A DNA stretch of 64,000 bases from Salarias fasciatus (Eukaryota > Chordata > Actinopteri > Blenniiformes > Blenniidae). This document shows, in pieces, positions 11,968 through 38,692 of this stretch. The stretch lies in contig NC_043763.1 in the NCBI RefSeq assembly GCF_902148845.1, forward strand, positions 12,639,170 through 12,703,169, read 5' to 3'. Both the position numbers and the translations under genes were made by a program. Under the pieces are notes generated by a model. It saw nothing but the letters and a program-made list of their open reading frames with translations. It was not told where the DNA came from and did no database searches. Positions within the stretch are counted from its first letter, which is position 1. Each line of letters starts with the position of its first letter.

Positions 11968-12539
11968 TTGTGTCTGTTTTTCACTGAAGTCACCTGAAAT
12001 ATATAAAAGGGAAAGGTCTTTTCTGTATGTTATCAGTCTTGATGATAGGAAAGCACAAAATTATTCAAAGAATATCTTGTAAAAGACTGAATCTTGTCCT
12101 TTTTTTTAATTTTTTTTAGAAAAACGTGTCAAAAGTTAAAAGGGTCAATTAAAAACACTGGAAATAATCAAGTAAAAGACAAAATCACATACAGCACATG
12201 CTTATCAGCTTACAAAAATAAGAAAAACAAACAAAATAACTAAGAAAAACAACCAAATATGTACATGGAAGCAGTAATTTTGTTTTGTTCTGAGGTCAAT
12301 TCAATGCTTTTAGAAACCCACTGGATCAGAATTAATCTCTTGGAAATCACAAATGTTTGAAATATGTATATATTTTAGAGTCTGAGTGATCTGTTGGTGC
12401 TGCATGAAGACTGGGACTTCACTGTCCCCAGGACTCTTTATTCTTGATTACATAAAGCGAAGGATGGCTGAGTGATATTCCGTATGTAGTGGACACATTT
12501 TGTACCTGCTTCAGCTCTGGCCCCACACTCAATTTAAGA

Positions 12540-12960
12540 CTTTGGCTCAAAACCTCGCCGCGCCACACTGCAATAATTGGTTTCTGGGCCCCATTTCTGT
12601 TAAATCAATAACCTGTCGGCTGTCAGTGGCCCGGGGCGTACATAACAAACGCCTGGCAGACACATCTTCACAGCAGCAGTCGTTTCCAGATGGGTGCCTT
12701 CCTCTCACGGCGGCGATATGTAGCCATCCCGCCGACCCCGTCCACCATTTCCCATGCATTACATCCAGCGCACAGACACAAAAGGCCTCCCATTCAGAGC
12801 CCTTCAAGCGTGACGGCAGCGCCAAACACAAATTAATGCGTGGGTGGTTAGGCTGTCTGAATGCTGGTAAATGTACTTGATGGTGACCGGTCAAAAGATC
12901 AAGTGGATGGGAGGGATAAAAGAGACACGGTGCGACGACGACGCTCACATTGTCCTGGTA
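12540..12960. promoter_or_regulatory. Candidate conserved noncoding element / enhancer
   Basis: A 420-bp block open on both strands but without recognisable protein similarity. It contains ATAACAAAC (forkhead-like), CAAATTAATGC (homeodomain/PBX-like) and TGGGTGGT (GLI-like). High complexity amid AT-rich DNA suggests selective constraint. Inference only; a cross-species alignment is needed to decide. Confidence 0.35.
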
Positions 12961-13373
12961 GCAAACCACGACCAAAACACACTGCTTCTCATGCCTGAAA
13001 ATATGGATATTAATACGTAGATTTAATTAAAAAATAACCCATATATAAAACATAATTGAATTAAATATAAAAGTCACAGCAACACAATCAAGCGTGTTTT
13101 AGTTACTGCTGATAATGTGCAACACCATAAAGAAAAAGTTGTGAAATGAACTAGCACCAGAAATCCAGTTTAAACAACTCACCTTTCCAATACCTAAAAA
13201 TATATTCCCTCAGTCACTGGTGCATGAGCGTTGTAATCTGGACAAAATTAAATCCAACTCAGACTGTGAGAGGTTCTTGGGAAAAGGGCTCAAAAAGAAA
13301 CCAGAAAGAAATCAGAGTTGGAAGCCAGACACAGAAACAGTAGTTCTCCACTTCAACTGGGTTCAAGAATCAC

Positions 13374-13379
13374 TTTATT
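13374..13379 (-). terminator. Poly(A) signal for the REEP gene
   Basis: AATAAA on the minus strand, about 590 bp past the stop codon. Another AATAAA lies at 13,671-13,676 and could serve as a proximal site. Confidence 0.45.
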
Positions 13380-13848
13380 TTTCATGAGTATAAGATTATA
13401 AATTATTTAAGACATTAAAAGACAAAAAATCTGTCCAGTTATTGTTAAACACAGAGTAAACGGTGACTCAAACAGAGGCTAAAGTCTGGCTGGTCAATGG
13501 TAGAATAAGGCTAGTAAGAGAAAAGACACCAATGACGGCTCCAGTTCGATCAGGTCCAGTTTCTGATAATCAATGTGAGAAAATATGATCAATGAATCCA
13601 TTTTAAGGCAAGCTGTTTTAATGACTCTGTTATTAACCTCAGGAATCTGTCACACAGGCTCAATGGGCAGTTTATTTTGACGTTGATAAGGTCACAGAGA
13701 GTAAGGTCACACAAAAAAGTCACAGTTTCACAGATTGTCTTGGCAGTACCGACGGCTGTGAGCTGGCTTCACCTCATTAAATGATGGAGGAGGGGGGGCC
13801 AGTCAACACCATTTATCAAGGCAGGGGGCGGGAAAACCAAAGGCAAAC

Positions 13849-13849
<1 letters not shown>

Positions 13850-13924
<75 letters not shown>
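13850..13924. repeat. (AC)n microsatellite
   Basis: About 37 AC units, in the predicted 3' UTR of the REEP gene (GU repeat in the mRNA), about 40 nt past the stop codon. Confidence 0.95.
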
Positions 13925-13925
<1 letters not shown>

Positions 13926-13966
13926 CCTTACTCAGTCACTCATACACGGCAGGATTTCCATGTTTC

Positions 13967-19545
<5,579 letters not shown>

Positions 19546-19559
19546 TTTCGGGTCTCCTC

Positions 19560-19870
19560 CAGCCTGAAACCCAATCAGAATTAAACCCGCGTTACTTCCA
19601 TCGACGCATAAAATATTTATCTATAATTCAGCATCTTTCTCTCACAGAGTTTATTTTAATAATTCAATGTAAAACTTACCGCTTGGTGGCCCGCAGCTGC
19701 TGCTGAGTCCAACTGGCTGGCACTCAGGGGGCGGAGCCTGGGGGTTCCCCGCTGGCCAATCACAGAGCTCCGCGAGGTGACCGCTGCTTTCCATTGAAAC
19801 AACGGTTTTTTTCCCCGCTGCGGGCCGATGACGTAGGCACGCAGCTGGGAAGTGCACGAGTTACCAAGTG
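19560..19870 (-). promoter_or_regulatory. REEP gene 5' UTR and promoter region
   Basis: GC-rich DNA directly upstream of the REEP start codon. A splice acceptor-like boundary is not needed before the ATG. An ATTGG (inverted CCAAT) lies in GGCCAATCAC near 19,755. The start site is not resolved. Confidence 0.4.
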
Positions 19871-20199
19871 GGAAAATCCCATTTCCGAGTTTACAGAGCT
19901 CAAATGACAACAACGGAGTAGCAAGGCCAGGGAAGTAATAAAGGATTATTACTGCTGTATGAAAGAAAAAAAGGAAAAGGAAAGAATTCTTCACATTAGA
20001 CAAATAAACATCAGCAATAATGAAATAAATTAAAAGAGTCAAAATGTCAAAGTGCTCTGAAAAGCAACAATGACGTTCAAATTAATTGACAAAGTAACAG
20101 TACAAGACGAATTAGGAGACAGAAACAGAATGACAAGTAGCACAGAACAAAAGAACACAACAAATACAACAGGTTGCACAGAGGGGTTCCCTGTTTCTC

Positions 20200-20300
20200 A
20201 CATGATTAAATAGATAAGATAATCCTTTATTTGTGAGACTATTTAGACGTTTGAAATGTTGCAGAAGTAAATGAACTGCACTAAAAGAGTGGCAAAAGAA
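20200..20300 (-). mobile_element. Possible LINE 3' tail
   Basis: The minus strand carries AATAAAGGATTATCTTATCT, a sequence typical of the 3' end of common teleost LINE transcripts. Only the tail is recognisable; the family is not certain. Confidence 0.35.
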
Positions 20301-20379
20301 TACAAACAGCAATAATAAAAACTAAAAACTAAAATAAATAACATAAAAACAAGATAACCATGGCAAAATTTTACAGTCT

Positions 20380-21260
20380 TGCATCATATTGTTGGCAGTG
20401 ATTGGAAATATACCAGAGATTATGTTATTATCATACCAAAAAAAAAGAATAATTTCGTACTCTATCGATTTCTCTGTATTTGTGATGGACTGCCAATTTA
20501 TTCAATGTGCCCTGCCTTTGCTGATTGTAAACTGATTTTGGCTTTGCAGCCCTGTGAACAAAGCGATTTAGAAGATGGGAGAATAGTTGGATGGAACATA
20601 ACAACATCACCTGAATGCAGGGTTAACCAGTGTTATTTCAAACCCTGACAAAGGAGTGGTTATCTCAGTCCTTCCACTGCTCACATTAAAAAAGAGTGGG
20701 AAAAAGAAATTGGTACCCTTTTATGTGACAATGTCTGGCAACAAGCTTTATGCAAAATAAAGGATTCTTTCATCATTGCACATCATTGCCTGATCCAATA
20801 TAAAATTGTACATAGACTACACTATTCAAGAGAGGGAAAAATCAGTGAATTTTATCCAGAAAGCTCTCCATTGTGTTTGAAATGCATGTCAAAATGTGAT
20901 ACTTTATTACACAGTTATGCATTATGCTTTAAATTGCAAGGATTTTGGAGAGATATCTTCAGTTACCTGTCAGTTGTTCTGAAAGTGAACATAACTATAA
21001 TCTAATATTTTTTGGATCAGCATAGAAAACAAGTAGTCTTTGGTATGCTGAAGTTGAACTTTGTTTTATTTCAGATGGATTAATTACAGCAAAGACATTG
21101 ATTCTCCAACTTTGGAAAGACAAGGACATTCCATCTTTAAAGATGTGGGTCACAGAACAGGTAAGCATGCTTCACTATATGAGAAACAATAAAACATGCT
21201 GGATCTGGTAACATGGTTGAATTTCTTAAAAAACTGGCAACCTCTAATTTCTATCCTTGC
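20380..21260 (+). mobile_element. L1-like LINE fragment (ORF2 C-terminus)
   Basis: Frame 20,688-20,990 reads as an L1-clade ORF2 C-terminal segment: KKEWEKEIG, then HHCLIQYKIVHRLHYS, then a zinc-knuckle-like LCLKCMSKCDTLLHSYALCF, then FWRDIFSYLS. Downstream the frame is broken, but L1-like text such as LILQLWKDKDIPSLKMWV is still readable near 21,090-21,150. It is 5'-truncated and non-functional. The family is inferred from the spacing of the Cys/His residues and the W-D-I-F motif. Confidence 0.75.
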
Positions 21261-21489
21261 AGGCCGATAATGTGTGCAGTCACGGGGAGGGTGTGGGTGG
21301 GGGTTTCACTTCTATGTATTTTGCGACACTTTTTACAGTTTTCAATTTGATCAATTAGATCTTAAAATCTATTTTACACAGAGACAACAAAGTGAGGTGA
21401 AATCAGCCTCTATTACCATTTCCGGGTTAAAGTACAGAAATCAGACAAACGACCATTTCATCCTGCTGATAAACCAAGATGGTGTTTGT

Positions 21490-21800
21490 TATCTTTCCAT
21501 CCATCCATGCATCTCTTTGAGCCATGACAGCTGGAGCCTCTAAAGCAACTTCAGGTAAACAGAGCAGATCCTGGATGGATCACCAGGGCAAACACAGGCA
21601 GACTCACAATTCACTTCAATTCAATTATCACAAATACCTTCATTCACACAAAGGGGCAATTTAGAGACATCAGTTAATCTCAAATGCATGTCTGTGGAGG
21701 AAAAACCTGCATACTTGGAGGGTGAACATGAAAAGGTTCCCATGCCCAAGACCTCTTCTTGCCATGAGGCAGGAGTCCCAACCACCTCATCCTTTTTTTT
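21490..21800 (-). mobile_element. Degenerate teleost SINE
   Basis: Contains, in order, worn versions of CCATGACAGCTGG, GGATCACCAGGGC, GGGGCAATTTAGAGAC, CATGTCTGTGGAGGAAA and TTGCCATGAGGCAGGAG, the landmarks of the common teleost tRNA-derived SINE read from its 3' side. So the element is on the minus strand. Heavily diverged. Confidence 0.6.
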
Positions 21801-22149
21801 TTTTGTGTAATCACAATTACAGTTCCTCCATTGGCATTCAATAATTCAATGACAGTCACTGAAATCAGTTTCAAATTGAGACATTTGCCTGCTTTTATCC
21901 CCTTTCCACTATTTTCTTAAGTCAGACCCTACAAGTGAAGTTCTTTTTGAAGGGGAAGCTTGAAAAAGTTTGACACCTGCTGGTCATTTTTTGTAACTGT
22001 GTCAGTAGCCAACAAGATGCAGTTTCATGTCAGCAAGTTCCAAAATGTGCCAGTGTGACAGAAACATTGAACAGTGCAGAGAAGAGAGTTCAGGCAGGGT
22101 GAATCTTGTAGAGACTGGTGCCATGGATTTGGGGACAGCAGCACTCTCT

Positions 22150-22570
22150 TAAAACCAGGAGGATGAGCTGCGGGTGGCAGCCACGAAGATGCTGAGATTT
22201 TCACTGGGATTGCTCGGGATAGGGAGGATTTAGAACGAACAGATCAAAGGGACAGCTGAGGTTGAGCAGGTTAGAGGTAAACCTAGAAAGGCCGGGATGT
22301 GTTGGTTTGACATGTGCGGAGAAGAGAAGGGCGACTGAATGAACAGTATTGGCCAAAGATTGCTGGGGAAAGAGTAAAAGACCTCAGAGAGAATCCATGG
22401 ATATCATAAAGGAGAACATGAGATGGTGCAGCAGTAGAGAACGAAGCAGAGGATATGAGAAAAGATCCTCCATTGTGGAGACATATAAAGAAAGCAGCAG
22501 AATAACAAAAAAGAGGAAAAAAAAGAAGGAAGTGCCAAATGCTGTACAGTGCAAACTAAGCATGTGTGAA
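22150..22570 (+). mobile_element. RTE-like LINE fragment
   Basis: Decayed copy of the ORF2 C-terminal region that in RTE-type LINEs encodes MLR-F-LG--R-DR--NEQI-GT and R--RWFGHV-RR. Here the nucleotides still match this order (AGATGCTGAGATTTTCACTG near 22,188; TGTTTTGACATGTGCGGAGA-like text near 22,300), broken by stops in every frame. No start or promoter remains. Confidence 0.55.
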
Positions 22571-23039
22571 TAATGGTAATGTAGAAGTAAAAGCAGATTT
22601 ACAGTAGTGAGAGTATAGGCAGGATGGGGTATCTGCAGCTCTGAGGTGTCTAAACTCTTTTTAGTTCAAGTACCACGTGTACAGTTTATCCTAAGTAAAA
22701 CTATAATAACCTATAAATCCCGCCTCCCAAGTTTTCCACCAGCTTCACTATCACTGGTCACATTGCAAGCACTTTCCACAAAATCTATTGCACAACTTGA
22801 AATGTCTTAAGAAAAAAAGAGTAGAGTGAAACCTGCAGAATGCTATTGCACTTTCAGTAATATAACCAGCTTTCTGTTCCGCACTTGGTCTTAGTGTGAC
22901 ATTATAACTGAAACAGTCATCAGAAATATCTGTCACTTCAACTGAAAAAATGTATTTCTTATTTTTTATGTTAGAAGCTGTATTGGGTCGATTCTGCCTG
23001 CTGGTTGCATGTTTGACATTGGCCCGGGACACTTCTTTA

Positions 23040-23365
23040 ATCCCATCGTGTGCAGTTCAGGTTCGCGGGGCGCTGGAGCCAATCCCAGGGTTCACGCTGG
23101 GCAGGTCAGCCGTCCCACCACAGGGCAAACGCAGAGAAACAGTCAACCACTCACGTTCAAACTCACCCCATATGGAGAACCCAGAGTCACCAATCAACCT
23201 CACAATTAGCCAATTGACCTCCATAAAGAGGAGGCTTCGCCTAATCAGCTCAACCTCTGGTGAACTGAGATGTTTGAAAGTCCTATGAGTTCAGCACAGC
23301 ATCCCTATGCATGTTTTTGGATTGTGGGAAGACACAAGATCTCCATGCAGGGAGAACATGCAAAC
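23040..23365 (-). mobile_element. Teleost tRNA-derived SINE with internal rearrangement
   Basis: The 3' module (CCAGGGTTCACGCTGGGCAG, then TCACCAATCAACCTCACAAT) and 5' module (GGAGAACATGCAAACTCCAC at 23,351-23,370) are clear. About 95 bp of unrelated sequence (about 23,207-23,303) separates parts that are normally adjacent, and a stretch after GATTGTGGGAAG is missing. It is followed by an (AAAAAC)n tract. Confidence 0.7.
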
Positions 23366-23369
23366 TCCA

Positions 23370-25600
23370 CAAAAAACAAAACAAAAACAAAAACAAAAGC
23401 ATGCTGCTATATTTGCCTTGTCACTACAAGAACATTAACCATGCAAGCTGTATCAAAGCCCACAGAAGTGTTTTTGTAGGAAGTACCAGGTTTAAGCTAT
23501 TTAAGCCAGTTTGGACCACCAGAACGAATTAAGTGGCTCCACACTGCTTTCCAGTGTATAACAGAGGCAAAATTAACGCAGGAACAGGAAACATTATTAA
23601 GTACTAAGCACATCTGACACACAAGAGTAGATGTTACGATCCAGCGCTGACTTCCAGCCTGGACGCCACTTATATAGTGGCAGGGACCAAAGCAGCTGAA
23701 AATCATCCCGCTGATGAGCTGGTCCCACACAGCCTCTCCAGCTCCGCCCACCTGAAAAACAAAACACAAAACCACACAGCACCCCTACAAGGACGCTGAA
23801 GTGAGGGACGTGACGCTTTATGCAGTGTCTCTTTAATGTTTCAAATCAGAAGGTCTAATTTCAGACAGTCCATCTATCAACTCACTGTTGGTCAATAAAC
23901 ACAAAAAAAAGTTAAATAAAAACATAGTGCTCCTGTTAAATATGGACTCTCGCATGATCTAACTGAAGGCTCTTCTTGCTCTCTAATGTGGAAAACCACA
24001 CAGTGCAGCATTTGATCAGGAGGCTCTTTAAAAGGCTGAGTGAAATGAAAGACCAGGGATGAGTCAGACGAGCTCGATTCAGCCCCACTAGTGAGGACAC
24101 CCTCTGCTGGACCTTCTGCTGACAGGAGATGTTTGTGGTCCAAGTTAACGTAGCTCAGAAGTGGACACCAACTAATTTGAAACTCCTCAACCTCTCTGCC
24201 TTTTGCACTTCATATGATCATACCAGAGTTCTTCACTCTTCTGATGTCTGGTTTACAAAGCCTGGATCCTCAAGGTGTCGATCTCCATGACATTCGCACA
24301 ATATAGAACTGTATCGTCTTCACCGGTTGATATACATCTGTTACGATTTCAGAAAAAAAATCTAAAAAAATGTCTGTGACTTTGATTTTAAAGTGACTAT
24401 CATTAAAACATAGAAAACTAAACTAAAACCAAAATAATGTGGGATTAGAAGTTTGACCTTGATTCAAGCGAGAAAAAAAGAGTGACTGGTGAGTGACGTT
24501 GCTTAAATTTTCAATTAATAGTTTAAGTAAATATGAAAGCTTATTTAAATATGGGTATTGTTGTGATTTACATTTTTAAGTCGGAGTAAAACCTTACATT
24601 TCAAAGAATTTTGAGTCATTCATTGTTCTTGGTGCGTCCGTTGTTCCAGCAGAGGACTTAGTGTTATTGGATTGCCAGCAGGTGACGTCGGCAAACAGTC
24701 CAGGAAAGAGTCATCTTCAGACAGTGTCCTGGGTCAGGCGTGTGATGTCGGCAGACGTCAGTAAACACAGAATACGGAATTAACGAAGCATGCAAACAAC
24801 ACGCGGGAGGGTCGACAGCTGAGACAACAACAGCTATTTATGTTAAGAACTGTATTTGATACTGATATCTAACATTTTTTCTCAAATATTTCTTTTTTAA
24901 GAACTTTATGTTAAAAAGATGCAGTTTGACTTCAAAATCAAAGTTTAGTATGTTAGTGAGATAGAGATCTGAATTCTCTTCCAAGGCTGATTAAAAACAC
25001 GTTCTTCACAACAGTCTGCAGAAATCCACTTCCCGCCGTCTCCTACTGGTTAGTTTCAGGCTGATTCTCTGGTCCAGGCAGACAATATTCACCAACTAGA
25101 AGGACGCGTCTTGATGTTAAAACCTCGTCCCTGAATGGATGACGCGGCCGGACGTCACGGTGTCCTTCAAGGCCAGCCAAGTGCCAGAGGATGAACTCCT
25201 GAACTACAGGGCCTCACGCCGGTGTCTCAAACTTTGCCCTTTGAACCCATAATCTTTCCAGGGAAGTTCAACATGAAGGAAATCAAAATAAGTCCTTCTG
25301 AGTAAAAAATTAGCTGCGTTTTAGTAGCAGTCCTAACTTACATTGATCAGATTACGTTTGTGGTGTGGACTATTGAACACATATTAGTAAAGGTCAGCGT
25401 TGCTGTGACCCCTAACAGCTGAGCCGAAGCCACAGAGGTCAGCTTGTGTGTAAACGTTTAATGAATGGGCTGACTTGGAGGTGGAAGCTAATAACTCATA
25501 ATGAGACATGAGTGGAGAAGCTAATCAGCGCTGAGGTCTTGCCTTTTGTCTCTTGAATAAGCCTGTGTAGCTGTGAAGGAGCTTTGATTAACATGGGAAA
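23370..25600. other. Intergenic region upstream of the SLC1A gene
   Basis: AT-rich unique DNA with no recognisable exon or mobile element. The 5' UTR and promoter of the SLC1A gene probably lie within 25.4-25.84 kb, but no TATA box or CpG island marks the start. Confidence 0.4.
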
Positions 25601-25841
25601 GAGATAATCCCTTTAGTCGTCTCTTTTCCCAGAATACCTTGGGCAGTACTTCCTCTCTCAGACTGGCTGAGCTCCTCAGTGTCGGACAGGACCCACATTT
25701 GAGCAGTTTTCCAAGCCGTCCTCCGTCTCGGCTCTTGTGGGAACACACCGATCCATCCTCATCCATCCAGGGATCCGGATACCTGTGGTCTCTCAGGGGG
25801 TCGGGGGGGGCTCTTCTCGGATACGGTCCACGCCAGTCAGG

Positions 25842-32800
<6,959 letters not shown>

Positions 32801-33453
32801 GAGTTTTTTTGTTTTTTTTTTCACGGGATGGACGACTTTGCCTTCTACATCACAGAGATTCACCTCCAAAAGGCACAACCTGAAGCTCCGGAAGTCCAGT
32901 GAAAGTCAAGTGTCGTTTCTGGCCTAAGTGAGACCAAAGCACGAGTACTTTGTGGTGTCACGGTTGAGCGGCTTAAGTGTATTTTGCCTGTGCCATGAAG
33001 AGAAACCTTTAATACTTGATATTGTGCACCCTGTCTCGACTCACGTTTGACTGGATGTCAGGAGAAAATGCAGAAAGAAAAAAAAAAAAATCACATGTAA
33101 CCTCAATATTCAACAGACTGTATTCCACATGCAGAAATGTTAGTGTTTTTAAGTCCACAGCGACTGTCAGATTCACCGTAGTCCTGTCCTCATCAGGTTT
33201 GGTACCAGGTCTGACTTCAGTCAAGGTTTTAATTTGCCTTAACGTGACCTCAGTCTTTACAATGATGCTGAGAACTTGAAAGACTTGAATTATTAACAGA
33301 AACTGACAGCAAACTAGTAAAAACAATCATACATGCTTCCTCTATGTTAGACAAGCTCTGGGTAGATATTAAGTATGTTGACATAAACTTTGCACACAGA
33401 AATCACATCAATATTGTTTTTATACATACTTTTAATTTTGCGTTTTGTTTTCT

Positions 33454-33459
33454 AATAAA
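33454..33459 (+). terminator. Poly(A) signal of the SLC1A gene
   Basis: AATAAA about 650 bp past the stop codon, followed by a GT-rich stretch (CCTGTGAGTCC). The predicted end of the transcript is near 33,480. Confidence 0.7.
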
Positions 33460-33844
33460 GACCTTTGACATTGAAGTCCTGTGAGTCCTTTCTTAAAACA
33501 GAACAGGCAGAAGCACTTCTAGCTCTTTGTATATTTTGCTTATATTGTGATTAATATAAAGGTAACTTAATGAAACCAGTGGGAGCTGCTAGTGTGATTT
33601 GTCTCCCTCGTGTGGCTTCAGGAGGTATTGACAGATTTAAACATCTGAGGAATGAACCTCCAATCCCTCTTTAACCAAGACCACGAAAGCGCCGACTCCT
33701 GGAGTTATGTGTTGGCTGACTGATGAGTAATAAACTAGAAACCCGTCAAAAATGCCGGCCGAACATCCTCGCGAGGATCCTGCATGACGTGAATAAATCA
33801 GTTCCAGCACATCCACAAGAGGCTTCTGTAGACACCTTTAATGT

Positions 33845-36337
33845 TTTCAACTCTGAAATGTCATGTTTTTATTGAAATGATCCAATGTTAGAAGACAAAT
33901 AGTGGACTTAACTTAGTGCTCAAAACCAAGAAAAACAACTCAAAAAAAAAAAAAAAAACACTTTCAGTGAGAATCAAGTATGACTGCATACACCATCAAA
34001 TAAATAACCTCGCCTCCTCTGATGAAAAATACACGCAATGTAAAACCTCCCACTTATAAATTAAGGCGGAATGCAGCTTGTCTCGACTGCCCCTAAAATC
34101 TAACTTGCATCTTTCATGCAACTTCTACCAGACTGCTGAGAGAAACTAAGCAGTAACGTGTCAGTAGAAAAATCAAATATATCAAAACGGATGACAGCCC
34201 CACACTAGAACTGATCTCTATCGCCTGCTTCGAGCGGAGCAGGAAATATTGCACAACGTTACAGACTGTGAAACAAAAACAAAAAAAAAAATAACACATG
34301 GAAACACTAAAATGCATCTTTAAGACTGAAGCTCGCGCTGGTGGGAAAGTCTTAAAAGACGGGCTTCACAATTTAAAAGACATGCAAGGTTTAGTATTGG
34401 TCAAGGGAAAATTAAATATGACCTCATTTCCGATGGTGTCGAGACAACAGCAGTGCCAACGCTCCGACTTTCATCCTCAGACGTCAAAATCAAGACGCAC
34501 TGAACCGAATTCCCCCATTAAATGAGAAGTTAGCACGCAACAAGACAAAATGAAGTCAGTAAAAGAGGGGAGGAGGACAGTGGTTCAGGTCAGAGTGAGC
34601 AGCGGATACTTATCCTCACTTTAGAAAAAAAATAGCCACCGGTACACAACAAATTTGGCTTCTTAAAAGATTGCATTAAAAAGCTGAAAACAGATAATCA
34701 AAAGCAACTGGTTGCACAATTCTGTTGCTCCTCTGTGGTTTTGAAAGTCCTCAACCAGAGAATAACCGTCGACTGGACACAAATTTCCCTTCAAGTGCCA
34801 GTACGCTAAAGTAATTCTAACCTCATCTCACATTGGTCCATAAAGAAAACGATCTATTTCAAATGTTTTGTAAAATGTAAAAGCCTCCAGTGACGCCGTT
34901 TCTTGTTTAATTTCACGTCTTTCAGTCAGCGCTGCAGATCTCCTAATCAGAAGAATAAAATTAAAAAAAAAAGAGAGAGAACATAAACCTAAAAAAAGAA
35001 AGAATTAAAAAAAAGAAACAAACCAAACAAAACTTTCGGCAAAACAAAACAAAATTTAATGGTTTCTTGTTTAAAGTGAAACAACCAAAACAAAATAAAG
35101 GAGAAACAAAGCAAAAGAAAATAAAGCAAAACTAAACTTAAATCAATAACAAAGGCCATTAAAGTTCTCTCCAAATCTGAGATAAGCACTCCTTAAAAAC
35201 AAGTTTGTAACTTATCCTGATACAAATGAAATTTTAAGCCTCTACAAAGAAAAGAAAAACAAAAAAGAAAACGGAAAAAAAAAGAAAAAACAGATGGCAA
35301 ACTGCCAAAACGATGCCGCTGTCAGTTAGTCTGATATAAACTTAGTACCTCTTCAAAAAGAAAAAGAAAAGTGAATTCAACCTGTGAAAACATGTCCAGA
35401 AACTCCTCCTGGGTTACGACTGAAATCTCTCCCTGACTTTGGTCCATCTGAATTCCTTCCTCATTGACAGGGGCTTTTATTTTCTCTCCCAAAATGTCCA
35501 TTAAAATTAAAAAAAAAAAAAAAAAGACACTTCCAGCAGGGAAAACAAACACCACTTCCCTCCCGTCTGTTCAGCCTTGTTTGAAGCTGAGCAGACGTCA
35601 TAGATTAACATCAAAAAGACTCGATATTCTTGGCGACCTAAACCAATATATGTTCAAAGTGCTTTGCTCTCAGACCGACTTGAAACAGCGAGTGGTTTTG
35701 GAAGCTCTGTCGACCGGATGATCATTTAAGGCCTCTATTACTACTAATGACCAGATCAGACAGAGCACTGCTTTTTCTGAACCAATACAAATAACTGGCG
35801 TAGGAAAAATATCCTCCTTTACCACTTTAAATTAGCCAGTGTAATGGCAATGTTTTTTTGTTTTTTTTTTTCACTTCTTTTGTTGGGAATTTCTCAGTGC
35901 ACCGCAAGAGACTAGTTTTTTTTTTAATCGAGAACCCAGTTAACATGCAAAACATATAGACAGTATTTCATTTGTTACATCATTGTCAAAACGGTTATCC
36001 CGGGGGAGATAATTTGAGATTTTACCCTCTTCATTCACTTCCAAAAAAAAAAAAAAAAAAAAATTCCAACTGAATGTTCTCGGGCCCCACGCAGGAGTTT
36101 AACAATGAAAGAAGAAGAAGAAGAACAAGAAGAAGAAGAAGAAAAAAAACCTAGACACTCTTTTAGACAAGTACAAAGGTGCAGAAGAAAAAAGTTCTTG
36201 CTTAACTCTGAATACATCAAAACCCAAAATGATGTGCCAGACTTGGGAAAACCTAACACTTCAGCTTTCTGCAACAGGAGTCTGGCACAGGCTGCTTCCT
36301 GCTCTCGTCTAGCGCGCCGGATTGTCTCTCTCCTGCT
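33845..36337 (-). other. Predicted elavl1 3' UTR, U-rich
   Basis: About 2.5 kb between the elavl1 stop codon and the minus-strand poly(A) signal. In the sense of the mRNA it is strikingly U-rich, most of all at 34,950-35,310, where repeated UUUUGUUUU and UUUAUUUU units run for over 300 nt, and again near 35,840-35,920. U-rich and AU-rich tracts of this type are HuR-binding elements. The boundary is inferred from the poly(A) signal. Confidence 0.6.
33868..33873 (-). terminator. Poly(A) signal of elavl1
   Basis: AATAAA on the minus strand, about 2.46 kb past the elavl1 stop codon and about 400 bp from the end of the convergent SLC1A gene. Other AATAAA/ATTAAA-like motifs inside the 3' UTR allow shorter forms. 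Confidence 0.5.

Positions 36338-38692
<2,355 letters not shown>

Larger units (their letters stand above)
10890..13340. other. Noncoding intergenic DNA downstream of the REEP gene
   Basis: Mostly AT-rich unique sequence without recognisable exons. Near 10,850-10,895 there are CACGTG E-boxes, and it also contains the G27 run at 11,941 and the candidate conserved element at 12.54-12.96 kb. Confidence 0.5.

Noticed and set aside
25737-25841. 35-residue N-terminal extension of the SLC1A protein
   Set aside because: The upstream codon is GTG, not ATG; the ATG at 25,842 fits the family's length and N-terminus.
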